64,000 nt of DNA from Undibacterium sp. (GTDB lineage: Bacteria > Pseudomonadota > Gammaproteobacteria > Burkholderiales > Burkholderiaceae_D). Below are positions 18,179 to 27,686 of the stretch, piece by piece; within the stretch, counting starts at the first letter, position 1; each line of letters opens with the position of its first letter. A program made the position numbers and the translations under genes. Where the stretch lies: positions 124,001-188,000 of the forward strand of contig JAUSNO010000030.1 of NCBI GenBank assembly GCA_030645915.1. The letters are read 5' to 3'. The notes below the pieces were generated by a model. The model was not told the origin of the DNA, searched no databases, and saw only the letters and a program-made list of their open reading frames with translations.

Positions 18179-19666
18179 ATGACAGAAATCTACACATCAA
18201 CAGAATTCGGTTCGTTGATACTTCAGAATAAATTTGCCTCTTTACCGAGCATTTTTTATACACATCTGGCGCCCACACCGTTAGCTAACCCTTATCTGAT
18301 TGGGCTTAGTGAGCCAATGATGTCCACCATTGGGCTTAATCCTCTATCGGCTGATGATGAGTTCTGCCGTATTTTTACTGGAAACCAGCTTATCCCCAAT
18401 AGCCAACCTTTATCGGCCGTATATTCAGGCCATCAATTTGGTGTCTGGGCAGGACAACTTGGGGACGGCAGAGCAATTTTATTGGGGGATGTGGCGGCGC
18501 TAAACACTACCGATCGCGTGGAGATACAACTAAAAGGATCGGGCATGACCCCCTATTCGCGGAGAGGTGATGGTCGTGCAGTATTACGATCATCAATCCG
18601 TGAGTTTCTCTGCTCAGAAGCAATGGCTGGATTAGGCATCCCCACTTCGCGAGCATTGTGCATTACTGGTTCCGATCAATATGTAATGCGCGAGCAACCG
18701 GAAACGACTGCGGTTGTTACACGTCTGGCAGCGAGTTTTATTCGGTTTGGCTCGTTTGAACATTGGTATTACAATAATCAACCAGAACAATTGAAAATTT
18801 TAGCGGACTTTGTGCTCCACAATTATTTTCCTGAACTACAAGTTAAGCCAAACCCCTATCAGGCACTCCTAACCGAAGTGACTAGACGCACTGCTGAATT
18901 AATAGCCCACTGGCAGGCTGTAGGCTTCATGCATGGAGTAATGAATACTGACAACATGTCGATCTTAGGACTCACCTTGGATTATGGTCCGTTCGGCTTT
19001 ATGGAATCATTTGATCCGGAGCACATCTGCAATCACACGGATCAACAGGGACGTTACTCCTACCGTATGCAACCAATGATTGGGAAGTGGAACTGCCATG
19101 CGTTGGGTCAAGCGATGCTTCCTTTGATAGGTGGAATCGAAGAAACACAAGAGGCACTGGAAACTTATCAATATTATTACCAGAAAAAATACGACCAATT
19201 AATGCATCAAAAATTTGGATTATTACGTCATTTGGAAAATGATGAAAAATTAATCGAAGATTTCTTTAGCTTATTGAAGAACGATGCCGCTGATTTCACA
19301 CTTACATTCAGACTATTAGGGCACTTACTCGCAGATAGTGACTGTAAAGATAATATAGTTTCTGATTTATTCATCGACAGGAATGCAATAAATGATTGGT
19401 TAAAGGCGTACAGAATACGGTTACATCAAGAGCAAAGCAAAGACCATCAGCGCCATCAAGTGATGAGCGCGGTTAATCCTAAATATATACTGCGCAACTA
19501 CCTGGCTCAGGTCGCAATTGAGAAAGCACAAAAAAAAGATTTTTCAGAAATTAGTAAACTGTTAAAAATTCTTGAGCATCCTTATGATGAACAACCGGAA
19601 CATGATGAATATGCAAAATTGCCGCCAGATTGGGCCAGTCAACTAGAAATTAGCTGCTCATCATAA
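18179..19666 (+). CDS. selO: protein adenylyltransferase SelO (YdiU)
   Basis: A 495-residue SelO/UPF0061 pseudokinase that transfers AMP to Ser, Thr or Tyr of target proteins. Visible blocks are GHQFGVWAGQLGDGRA (flipped nucleotide site), the GSGMTPYSRRGDGRAVLRSS motif and HGVMNTDNMSILGLTLDYGPFG, which carries the metal-binding Asn and Asp. Bacterial SelO is linked to redox stress. It lies 18 bases upstream of msrB, itself a redox repair gene, and they are likely cotranscribed. This protein lacks the eukaryotic C-terminal selenocysteine but ends in SCSS, so a Cys remains near the end. Confidence 0.94.
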   Translation: MTEIYTSTEFGSLILQNKFASLPSIFYTHLAPTPLANPYLIGLSEPMMSTIGLNPLSADDEFCRIFTGNQLIPNSQPLSAVYSGHQFGVWAGQLGDGRAILLGDVAALNTTDRVEIQLKGSGMTPYSRRGDGRAVLRSSIREFLCSEAMAGLGIPTSRALCITGSDQYVMREQPETTAVVTRLAASFIRFGSFEHWYYNNQPEQLKILADFVLHNYFPELQVKPNPYQALLTEVTRRTAELIAHWQAVGFMHGVMNTDNMSILGLTLDYGPFGFMESFDPEHICNHTDQQGRYSYRMQPMIGKWNCHALGQAMLPLIGGIEETQEALETYQYYYQKKYDQLMHQKFGLLRHLENDEKLIEDFFSLLKNDAADFTLTFRLLGHLLADSDCKDNIVSDLFIDRNAINDWLKAYRIRLHQEQSKDHQRHQVMSAVNPKYILRNYLAQVAIEKAQKKDFSEISKLLKILEHPYDEQPEHDEYAKLPPDWASQLEISCSS

Positions 19667-19684
19667 GAAATAGGAAAGACAATC

Positions 19685-20080
19685 ATGAAAAAAATAACGA
19701 AAACCGATGCACAATGGCGCTCAATGCTATCCCCAATGGAATATGAGGTAACTCGCCAAGCGTCAACCGAACGAGCGTTCACAGGAAAATTTTGGGATCA
19801 TCACGAGATTGGAATTTATACTTGTGTATGCTGCGATACGCCATTATTTGAATCTGATGCCAAGTTTGATTCCGGATGTGGCTGGCCAAGCTATTTCAAA
19901 GCCATAAATCCGGAATTTGTCCGTGAAAAAAAAGACTCATCCTTTGGCATGACGCGCACTGAGATTTTGTGTAACATCTGCGATTCACATTTGGGGCACG
20001 TCTTTCCAGATGGTCCGCCACCAACAGGACTGCGATATTGCATTAATTCTGCGTCATTAAAATTTGCACCCAAAGTATAA
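19685..20080 (+). CDS. msrB: peptide-methionine (R)-S-oxide reductase
   Basis: A 131-residue MsrB that repairs the R form of methionine sulfoxide. The zinc site is two CxxC pairs (Cys47/Cys50 and Cys96/Cys99). The catalytic Cys119 is in RYCINSASL, and SGCGWPSY carries the candidate resolving Cys65. No signal peptide, so it acts in the cytosol with thioredoxin. It is three bases upstream of yciB and probably part of a selO-msrB-yciB-bolA-parvulin run. Confidence 0.95.
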   Translation: MKKITKTDAQWRSMLSPMEYEVTRQASTERAFTGKFWDHHEIGIYTCVCCDTPLFESDAKFDSGCGWPSYFKAINPEFVREKKDSSFGMTRTEILCNICDSHLGHVFPDGPPPTGLRYCINSASLKFAPKV

Positions 20081-20083
20081 ATT

Positions 20084-20707
20084 ATGAAATTTCTGTTCGA
20101 TATATTTCCGGTAATTCTATTTTTCGCTTCTTATAAATGGGGAGAACGTCATGTTGACGCTGCTCAGCAAATAGCGAACCAATACCTCTCTGGCCTCATT
20201 TCCGGAAACTCACTCAATGCTGAACAAGCACCAATTCTGCTGGCAACCGCGTTAACGATCATCGCTTCAATTGCTCAAATCAGTTATTTATTGCTAAGCA
20301 AAAAAAAGGTGGATGCAATGCTATGGATTTCATTCATTATCATTGCAGTCTTTGGTAGTGCTACCATTTATTTTCACAGTGACACATTTATTAAATGGAA
20401 ACCAACTGTTCTCTATTGGTGTTATGCCGCAGCGTTTTTACTTGGACAGTATGTTTTTAAGAAAAATCTATTAAAGGCTGCAATGGGGTCTCAGCTAACG
20501 ATGCCGGAGACGGTCTGGGCAAAACTAAGCTTGGCATGGATCGCCTATTTCATATTCATGGGAATACTAAACTTATATGTCGCGTTTTATGGAGGCTTTG
20601 ATCAAAGCACTTGGGTTAGTTTTAAATTATATTCTATCGGTGCAGTTCCAGTATTTGTCATACTACAAAGTATTTTTATTTCAAAATATATACAGGAACC
20701 GACATGA
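20084..20707 (+). CDS. yciB: inner membrane protein YciB (septation protein A family)
   Basis: A 207-residue polytopic membrane protein with about five helices. The start MKFLFDIFPVILFFASYKW is diagnostic of the YciB/IspZ family. Members take part in envelope integrity and interact with division and elongation proteins; the molecular role is not settled. It begins three bases after msrB and overlaps bolA by four bases (ATGA), as in many betaproteobacteria. Confidence 0.94.
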   Translation: MKFLFDIFPVILFFASYKWGERHVDAAQQIANQYLSGLISGNSLNAEQAPILLATALTIIASIAQISYLLLSKKKVDAMLWISFIIIAVFGSATIYFHSDTFIKWKPTVLYWCYAAAFLLGQYVFKKNLLKAAMGSQLTMPETVWAKLSLAWIAYFIFMGILNLYVAFYGGFDQSTWVSFKLYSIGAVPVFVILQSIFISKYIQEPT

Positions 20708-20979
20708 GCAATCGATTCAACAAAATTAAAACGCGCCTCGAAGAAACTTTTTCCCCATCGCAATGTCATCTACAGGATGATTCAGCAGCTCACGCTGGAC
20801 ATGCTGGCGCAGCGTCAGGGGCAGGACATTACAGCTTAAAAATTGTTTGTCAAAAATTTGAAGGCTTAAATCGTATTTCCCGACATCGACTGGTGTATGA
20901 TGCCGTTGGCGATATGATGCACACAGAAATTCACGCACTTGTGATCGTTGCGCTGGCGCCTTCTGAGATGCCAACCTAA
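20704..20979 (+). CDS. bolA: BolA-family protein
   Basis: A 91-residue BolA protein. The fold and the conserved C-terminal His region SRHRLVYDAVGDMM are evident; a His/Ala/Gly-rich loop (HAGHAGAASGAGH) sits where BolA proteins coordinate an Fe-S cluster together with a monothiol glutaredoxin. The family is involved in Fe-S trafficking and in envelope and morphology control. It overlaps yciB by four bases and precedes the parvulin gene by 41 bases. Confidence 0.92.
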   Translation: MSNRFNKIKTRLEETFSPSQCHLQDDSAAHAGHAGAASGAGHYSLKIVCQKFEGLNRISRHRLVYDAVGDMMHTEIHALVIVALAPSEMPT

Positions 20980-21020
20980 CCATTTTGTTTTTACTTACTT
21001 TGTTTTTTTAGGAACAGATA

Positions 21021-21794
21021 ATGACTTTTAAACCTGCTCATTTGCTGGTAGTACTTCTGGCAACCGCAATCCCTGCCATGGCGCAAAATATTGCTGTCGT
21101 CAACGGAAAAGCAATTCCCTCAAGCAAAGCGGAATTGATCGTAAAACAAGCTAAGGCTCAAGGTCAACAAGACACGCCTCAGTTACGCGCGCAGATTAAA
21201 GACCGGTTAATCGGTATGGAAGTATTGTTGCAGGAAGCCGAAAAAACGGGTGTCGCTGCAAATGCCGATGTTAAAACACAATTGGAAGTCACCAAACAGC
21301 AGATCCTGATTCAAGGATTGATGCGCGAATATATCGCTAAAAATCCAATTACGGATGCTGACATTACTGCAGAATACAACAGGGCAAAAGCTCAAGCAGG
21401 CGACAAGGAGTATCACGCATTTCATATTCTGGTTGAAAAAGAAGATGACGCTAAAGCCATTATCTCGAAGCTGAAGGCTGGCGCAAAATTTGATGAGTTA
21501 GCCAAGCAATCGAAAGATACTGGCTCTGCTGCCAAAGGTGGAGATCTGGACTGGGCTTCTCCAGCGACTTTTGTGAAGCCATTTTCTGATGCGTTAATCG
21601 CCTTGCAAAAAGGTCAATTTACCGAAACTCCGGTAAAAACTGAGTTTGGATACCATGTCATCAAATTGGATGATGTGCGTACCGCAAAATTCCCAACGCT
21701 TGAAGAAGTGAAACAACAGGTAGTTGAGGGTTTGCAACAGCAAAAACTACAGGCTTATCAGCAAGCATTGATGAAAAAAGCAAAGATTCAATAA
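21021..21794 (+). CDS. periplasmic parvulin-type peptidyl-prolyl isomerase
   Basis: A 257-residue secreted foldase. A signal peptide (about 1-21, ending AMA before QNIAVVNGK) is followed by a SurA/PrsA-like N-terminal chaperone segment. The PpiC rotamase domain then begins EYHAFHILVEKEDDAKAII and includes SKDTGSAAKGGDLDW and the closing EFGYHVIKLDD. It helps outer-membrane and secreted proteins fold. It lies downstream of bolA and ends in a classic terminator. Orthologues are often annotated only as peptidylprolyl isomerase, so no symbol is given. Confidence 0.92.
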   Translation: MTFKPAHLLVVLLATAIPAMAQNIAVVNGKAIPSSKAELIVKQAKAQGQQDTPQLRAQIKDRLIGMEVLLQEAEKTGVAANADVKTQLEVTKQQILIQGLMREYIAKNPITDADITAEYNRAKAQAGDKEYHAFHILVEKEDDAKAIISKLKAGAKFDELAKQSKDTGSAAKGGDLDWASPATFVKPFSDALIALQKGQFTETPVKTEFGYHVIKLDDVRTAKFPTLEEVKQQVVEGLQQQKLQAYQQALMKKAKIQ

Positions 21795-21811
21795 TATAAA
21801 GAATTAAGACA

Positions 21812-21837
21812 AAAAAAGACGCTTCGGCGTCTTTTTT
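21812..21837 (+). terminator. terminator of the bolA-parvulin transcript
   Basis: A perfect 11-base-pair stem with the core GACGC-TTCG-GCGTC and a UUCG tetraloop, followed by six T residues, 18 bases after the stop codon. The A run on the 5' arm also allows it to act on the converging purL transcript, whose stop is 143 bases away. Confidence 0.93.
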
Positions 21838-21979
21838 ATTTCTTGCTCTCTGACCCAATCTCGTGGGCAGAGTTCAAATCAGGCAAACCTAAGCAATCGC
21901 AATCCAGTCAAAAAATTTCATGACGAAAAACGAAAACGCTTCAACATGTTTTCATCTTCGCCATCGTCTTTATCCAACT

Positions 21980-24900
21980 TTATCCAACCCATTTTCGAGA
22001 GTTACGGAACATACGCATCCAAGGAGAGTCTTCACCCCAGCCTTCTGGATGCCAGGAATTCAGTACCGAACGAAATACCCTTTCTGCATGCGGCATCATC
22101 ACGGTGAAGCGACCATCATCATTGGTAACTGCAGTAATCCCTAGGGGCGAGCCATTTGGATTGTAAGGATAAGCCTCTGTGGCATGGCCATGGTTATTCA
22201 CGAAGCGCATTGCCACTTGTGCCGCCTTGATGTCGCCGGTAATAGAAAAATCCGCAAACCCTTCACCATGGGCTATTGCTATTGGTGTTTGTGTACCTGC
22301 CATGCCTTGCATAAAGATCGATTTGGACTCTAAAATCTCTACCATCGCAAAACGGCCCTCAAACTGTTCAGATTTATTTTTGGTAAACTTTGGCCATGCG
22401 GTGGCGCCTGGGATAATGGATTTAAGATTGCTCATCATTTGACAACCATTACAAATGCCTAAACCAAAGGTATCTGTACGATTAAAAAATTCCGAGAATT
22501 GCTCTGCCATCATGGCATTGAACAGTATCGTTTTCGCCCAACCTTCACCGGCACCCAGCACATCGCCATAAGAAAAACCGCCTACGGCGATCAAGCCTTT
22601 AAAATCAGCCAAACGAGCACGTCCTGAAATCAGATCACTCATATGGACATCAACTGCGGTAAATCCTGCCTTATGCATCACGTACGCAGTCTCGATATGA
22701 GAGTTGACACCCTGCTCTCGCAAAATCGCGATTTTAGGTCTAACGCCTGTTGCGATATACGGTGCAGCAATATCCAATTGCGCATCAAAAGCAACTTTTG
22801 GTTGCATCCCTGGATCTGTTACATCTGACAGACGGCCGTATTCTGCATCAGCACAAGCCGGGTTGTCTCGCATGCGGGCGATTTGCCAGCTGGTCTTACT
22901 CCACAGTTGATGCAGGCTGCTGCGCTCTTGACTGTAAATTTCTTTTGCGTCACGAGTAAATGCAATTTTTCCGCCATTACTCGGCTTACCGATAATATGG
23001 CTACAAGCACCCAGATTATGCAAGCGCAAAACATCCATAACCTCTGTACGCTGCGCAGTACGAATCTGAATGACAGCACCCAGCTCCTCATTAAACAGTG
23101 CACGCAAGGTCAAATCATTTCTACGCTCTGCAACCTGCCCCGCCCAGTTTTTAGCATCCCCTTGATCAGCAGCATGTTCGCTCCCCATCGTCAAAATATC
23201 GAGATTGATATCCAATCCACTACGACCAGCAAATGCCATTTCACACAAGACCGCATACAAGCCGCCATCGGATCTATCGTGGTACGCTAATAACTTATCC
23301 GCCGTGTTTAACTGCTGAATCGCTCGGAAGAACGCTTTTAAATCTTCGGCGCTATCAACATCTGGAGTTTCATCACCAAGTTTTTGCATCACTTGCGCGA
23401 AGCACGATGCACCCAAACGGTTTTTGCCGCGACCCAGATCAATTAATATAAGACTAGTATCGCCGGCATCGAGCTTGATTTGCGGCGTAAGAGATTTACG
23501 CACATCATAGACTGGCGCAAAGGCGGAAATAATTAATGAAACTGGGGATGTCACTGCCTTATCTACGCCCGCGTCGTTCCATGTGGTACGCATCGACAAT
23601 GAGTCTTTTCCAACCGGAATACTGATACCCAAAGCTGGACACAGATCCATACCGATCGCTTTAACCGTGTCGAACAAGGCAGCGTCTTGGCCGGGCTGAC
23701 CACATGCAGCCATCCAGTTGGCAGACAGTTTAATGTCTGAAATATCTCTAATAGGTGCCGCCGCAATATTCGTAATTGATTCGCCGACTGCCATACGGCC
23801 GGAAGCGGCAGCATTAATCACAGCCAACGGGGTGCGCTCCCCCATAGACATGGCTTCACCCAAATAGCCTTCTAAACTCATGGCGGTGACAGCACAATCC
23901 GCGACTGGCACCTGCCAAGGGCCGACCATTTGGTCGCGTACGGAAGTGGCTCCGACAGTTCGGTCACCTATCGTGATCAAGAAAGATTTATCGCCAACGG
24001 TAGGTAAACTGAGGACACGTTGCGCGACTTCCTGCAAATCCATTCCAGTCAGATCAATTGCCGGAAAATTATTCGCCACATGATTGGCATCGCGATGCAT
24101 CTTAGGTGGCTTGCCAAGCAAGACATCCATCGGCATATCGACCGGCGTATTGCCTTGCTCAGGATCGATCACTTTAAGCTGGCGTTCTTCTGTGGCAGTA
24201 CCTACCACGGCAAACAAGGCACGCTCGCGTTCACAAAGATATTTAAAGAGTGGCAAACTTTCTGGTGCAATCCCTAACACGTAACGCTCTTGCGATTCAT
24301 TGCTCCAAATCTCTTTGGGCGCCATGCCACTCTCTTCGAGGGGCACTTTTCGCAAATCAAAAATCGCACCACGCTTCGCGTCGTTGGTAATTTCTGGAAA
24401 AGCATTCGACAAACCGCCTGCGCCAACATCATGAATCGACAATATAGGGTTATCGTCTCCCATTTGCCAGCACGCATTAATCACCTCTTGGGCGCGCCTT
24501 TCCATTTCTGGATTGCCACGTTGTACTGAATCAAAATCCAAATCAGCGGTATTAGTACCGGTTGCCATGGAAGAGGCAGCACTGCCGCCCATACCAATAC
24601 GCATGCCTGGGCCACCAAGTTGTATCAATAAGCTGCCGACAGGTAAATCGTTTTTGTGGGTATGCTTATCCGAAATATTACCAATGCCGCCGGCAATCAT
24701 GATGGGCTTATGATAGCCATGCACTGTTCCGCCAACATTTTGCTCGTAGGTACGGAAATATCCCCCTAATACCGGGCGACCAAATTCATTATTGAAAGCT
24801 GCACCACCGATTGGCCCTTCGAGCATGATTTGCAATGGTGAGGCAATGCGATCTGGCTTGCCATAAACAGCAATTGCAGTATCAGAATCAGCGATGACGT

Positions 24901-25984
24901 CCCGGGTATTTTCCCAAGGCTGGTGAGCCTCGGGCAACATCAGGTTAGAAACAGTAAAACCAGTCAAACCAGCTTTTGGTCTGGCGCCACGGCCAGTTGC
25001 ACCTTCGTCGCGAATCTCGCCACCAGCACCAGTAGACGCACCAGGAAAAGGGGAAATCGCTGTTGGATGGTTATGCGTCTCAACCTTCATTAAAGTGTGT
25101 GTCAGCTCGACTGAAGTCTGGTACTCATTACCATTGGCAGCACCATTCGGGTAAAAGCGCGTTACTACAGCGCCTTCCATGATGGATGAATTATCACTAT
25201 AGGCAACGATAGTGCCCTTAGGCTGAAGTAAATGGGTATTTTTAATCATGCCGAACAGGGAGATATCCTGCTCAACGCCATCAATAGTCCAATCGGCATT
25301 GAAAATTTTATGACGGCAATGTTCGCTATTGGCTTGGGCGAACATCATCAACTCAACATCGGTTGGATTGCGCTTGGCGCTGACAAAAGCACTTACCAGA
25401 TAATCGATTTCATCATCTGACAAAGCCAGGCCTAGTGCGTTGTTCGCTTGCAATAGCGCATCTTTGCCACCGATCAAGACATCAACAAATTCCAGCGACT
25501 TCGCTTCTAATTCGGTAAACAGACCGCTGGCCGCATTCACATCCTGCAAGACCATTTCTGTCATACGGTCGTGCAACAGTGTTATCACACCCTGTTTTGA
25601 CGATTCGGCGAGTTTTTTTGTGCCGCCGAGCAAGCCACTTTTCACCTGTATAAAATACTGCACGCCACGTTCTATGCGCTTAACCTGCGCCATTCCGCAA
25701 TTATGAGCAATATCCGTCGCCTTACTTGCCCATGGAGAAATGGTACCAAAGCGTGGGATAACGACAAAACTATCCCCTTCCTCTACACCGGTGAAGGTGT
25801 CGCCATACGTCAACAAGGCGTTTAGGCGGCCAATATCGTTCTCGGATAGCGGTGTTGACGTTTCAATGAAATGACTAAAACGTGCGGTTACACCAACGAT
25901 GCTGGCATCAACAGCCTGCAAGCGAGAGAGTAGGCCCAAGGTACGGAAAGGAGACAAGGCATTAGAGCCTGACAATATCAACAT
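21980..25984 (-). CDS. purL: phosphoribosylformylglycinamidine synthase (large form)
   Basis: A 1334-residue single-chain FGAM synthase, the fourth step of purine synthesis, converting FGAR, glutamine and ATP to FGAM. It has an N-terminal PurS-like domain, the two AIR-synthase-like ATP/FGAR modules (for example [19 protein letters not shown]) and a C-terminal class I glutaminase with the nucleophilic Cys in [12 protein letters not shown] and the His-Glu pair in [10 protein letters not shown] chose the ATG at 25984 ([14 protein letters not shown]), the usual start of proteobacterial PurL, over an extension to 26053. Monocistronic. Confidence 0.95.
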   Translation of the reverse strand: MLILSGSNALSPFRTLGLLSRLQAVDASIVGVTARFSHFIETSTPLSENDIGRLNALLTYGDTFTGVEEGDSFVVIPRFGTISPWASKATDIAHNCGMAQVKRIERGVQYFIQVKSGLLGGTKKLAESSKQGVITLLHDRMTEMVLQDVNAASGLFTELEAKSLEFVDVLIGGKDALLQANNALGLALSDDEIDYLVSAFVSAKRNPTDVELMMFAQANSEHCRHKIFNADWTIDGVEQDISLFGMIKNTHLLQPKGTIVAYSDNSSIMEGAVVTRFYPNGAANGNEYQTSVELTHTLMKVETHNHPTAISPFPGASTGAGGEIRDEGATGRGARPKAGLTGFTVSNLMLPEAHQPWENTRDVIADSDTAIAVYGKPDRIASPLQIMLEGPIGGAAFNNEFGRPVLGGYFRTYEQNVGGTVHGYHKPIMIAGGIGNISDKHTHKNDLPVGSLLIQLGGPGMRIGMGGSAASSMATGTNTADLDFDSVQRGNPEMERRAQEVINACWQMGDDNPILSIHDVGAGGLSNAFPEITNDAKRGAIFDLRKVPLEESGMAPKEIWSNESQERYVLGIAPESLPLFKYLCERERALFAVVGTATEERQLKVIDPEQGNTPVDMPMDVLLGKPPKMHRDANHVANNFPAIDLTGMDLQEVAQRVLSLPTVGDKSFLITIGDRTVGATSVRDQMVGPWQVPVADCAVTAMSLEGYLGEAMSMGERTPLAVINAAASGRMAVGESITNIAAAPIRDISDIKLSANWMAACGQPGQDAALFDTVKAIGMDLCPALGISIPVGKDSLSMRTTWNDAGVDKAVTSPVSLIISAFAPVYDVRKSLTPQIKLDAGDTSLILIDLGRGKNRLGASCFAQVMQKLGDETPDVDSAEDLKAFFRAIQQLNTADKLLAYHDRSDGGLYAVLCEMAFAGRSGLDINLDILTMGSEHAADQGDAKNWAGQVAERRNDLTLRALFNEELGAVIQIRTAQRTEVMDVLRLHNLGACSHIIGKPSNGGKIAFTRDAKEIYSQERSSLHQLWSKTSWQIARMRDNPACADAEYGRLSDVTDPGMQPKVAFDAQLDIAAPYIATGVRPKIAILREQGVNSHIETAYVMHKAGFTAVDVHMSDLISGRARLADFKGLIAVGGFSYGDVLGAGEGWAKTILFNAMMAEQFSEFFNRTDTFGLGICNGCQMMSNLKSIIPGATAWPKFTKNKSEQFEGRFAMVEILESKSIFMQGMAGTQTPIAIAHGEGFADFSITGDIKAAQVAMRFVNNHGHATEAYPYNPNGSPLGITAVTNDDGRFTVMMPHAERVFRSVLNSWHPEGWGEDSPWMRMFRNSRKWVG

Positions 25985-26458
25985 GGCGAGAGTGTAGTTG
26001 AGGCAATGCGCTGGCTTATCAGCTAGTGTGGTGTTGCATTCTTGGCGAGACAATTGACATCAAAGATTGTCATGACAGCGCTCACCGATCGCACACGACG
26101 CCTAGTAATAGTTAACCTATTGCTAGGATTTGCGACGAAACCTCATGCGAAAATCTGCGCTTTGATGTTCCGCTAAGAATACTGCACTGCACTGGAATAG
26201 CCGCCACATCGCGGGGTGAATCAGAAAGCACGAATTATACCTTGATGCCCGCATAGGCTCCAGCATGATTGTTATTGAGAATAACCAAGGGCCTTAAAAA
26301 TCACCCTAATGATGTGTAGGATGTTGGCGGAATGATCTGGAGTGAAATTTTCATTTTAATCGGTCGCCTGACACGCAATGCCCATGCGGGTTTCCAGGTA
26401 GGCAGGCTGGAAACCCGCATGGGCATTGCGTGTCAGGCGTGCATCAATTACTTCTGTA
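25985..26458. other. non-coding region between flgL end and purL start
   Basis: A 474-base gap. The purL-proximal part must contain the leftward purL promoter. It also holds an inverted repeat at 26101-26127 (CCTAGTAATAG and CTATTGCTAGG, one mismatch, five-base gap), which could be an operator or leader hairpin. The flgL-proximal end carries the best copy of the dispersed inverted repeat at 26365-26439. No open reading frame looked real. Confidence 0.6.
26365..26439. repeat. dispersed inverted repeat, copy 2 (perfect)
   Basis: Two 33-base arms, 26365-26397 and 26407-26439, are exact reverse complements around a nine-base centre. The inner part (CATGCGGGTTTCCAG) matches copy 1 and the outer part resembles all copies. 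It begins 20 bases after the flgL stop, so it would form an extremely stable hairpin at the end of the flgKL message. It lacks a run of T, so any termination would not be of the textbook type. Confidence 0.9.
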
Positions 26459-27667
26459 TTAACTAATATAGTTGAACAAGGAAAGAGAAGATGTCTTGAC
26501 GAATGACTGTTGCGCTGCTTGCAATGTTACCTGCTGCTGATTGAGCTCAGTAATGGCTTTGGCATAATCAAGATCCTGCAGATCGGACAACTGTTGCTTA
26601 TAACTTAAACCGGTACTTTGTCCGACAGAATCAAGCTCATCAAGTTCTTTCAGGCTTGTCCCAAACTTCGCGCGAGTCGTCAGGACATTATTGAGCGATT
26701 TATCAAGATTATTATTTGCCTGGGCTAGACCTGCAGCCAAATCCAATTTAACAGCGGTTGAATTAACTGGAGTCTTGAGAATGTTAATCAGGTCTGTCAG
26801 TGTCTCAAAAATATTTTGGTTACCTGGCTGAATTGAAAAACGGTCGCCCGGCCCCGGGCCTGCAGGCGTATTTGATAAAGTCAGATCAATTCCATCAAAC
26901 GTCACCGTTTGTGGGCTGACATAAGGTGTGCTTGGAACGATGACAACGCCGGTAGTTTTGTTGGTTACAGAAAAATTAGCCCCTGTATTATCAAAATTCA
27001 CTTCGTAATAATTTCCAGTCAAATTTGCGGCAGTTGGCGCATTTATCGCTGCGGTTGCCAGAGCGCCGCCTAAGTTTGAGGGGTTCGCGACGGTATTGAA
27101 TTGCGACGCTGAAGTTCTGATATTTTCAAAAATAGCTGGGCCGACTTCGCTTAACGGAATTTGTCGTGAAGTATCCACCTGCAACAATCGTTGGCCCTGA
27201 TCGCCGTTATATTGTGCGCCAGCTTGAGTTTTAGTGTACGGCGCGGAAGCAGAAAACCCAGAAAACAGATAACCTTCAGAACCATCAGAAGAATTGGCAA
27301 GACCTAATAACTGCTCCAAATCTCCCTGCAATTCATTTGCGATAAAACCTCGCTCGACATCAGTAAGGATGCCACTACCGGCGCTGACGATCCGTGTTTT
27401 TATATTCTGCAATACGTTGGTCACTCCACCCAAGACACCTTCAGCAACACTTAAGGTATTTATGGCGTTTTTGCGATTGACGGCAAACTGATCATTTACT
27501 GCATCGGATTGGGTGATAACAAGAGCGCGCGCAGAACCAACTGGATCATCCGAAGGTGTCAGAATTCTGCGGCCGGAGGCAATCTGTTGCTGGGTTCGGT
27601 TTAAGCCAACCTGAAGGTCACTGATTCGCGTGCCGCCATTTTCATAAATTGTGTTTGTACTGATACG
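26459..27667 (-). CDS. flgL: flagellar hook-filament junction protein 3
   Basis: A 402-residue FlgL (HAP3) that links the hook-proximal junction to the flagellin filament. The N-terminus MRISTNTIYENGGTRISDLQ and the C-terminal coiled helix pair (DYAKAITELNQQQVTLQAAQQSF) are the conserved D0/D1 parts; the centre (about 180-280) is a variable beta domain. The ATG at 27667 is the family start; the longer frame to 27709 would overlap flgK. It follows flgK by 19 bases and shares its sigma-28 promoter. Confidence 0.94.
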   Translation of the reverse strand, partial: RISTNTIYENGGTRISDLQVGLNRTQQQIASGRRILTPSDDPVGSARALVITQSDAVNDQFAVNRKNAINTLSVAEGVLGGVTNVLQNIKTRIVSAGSGILTDVERGFIANELQGDLEQLLGLANSSDGSEGYLFSGFSASAPYTKTQAGAQYNGDQGQRLLQVDTSRQIPLSEVGPAIFENIRTSASQFNTVANPSNLGGALATAAINAPTAANLTGNYYEVNFDNTGANFSVTNKTTGVVIVPSTPYVSPQTVTFDGIDLTLSNTPAGPGPGDRFSIQPGNQNIFETLTDLINILKTPVNSTAVKLDLAAGLAQANNNLDKSLNNVLTTRAKFGTSLKELDELDSVGQSTGLSYKQQLSDLQDLDYAKAITELNQQQVTLQAAQQSFVKTSSLSLFNYIS

Positions 27668-27686
27668 CATAATTAGATCCCCTGAA

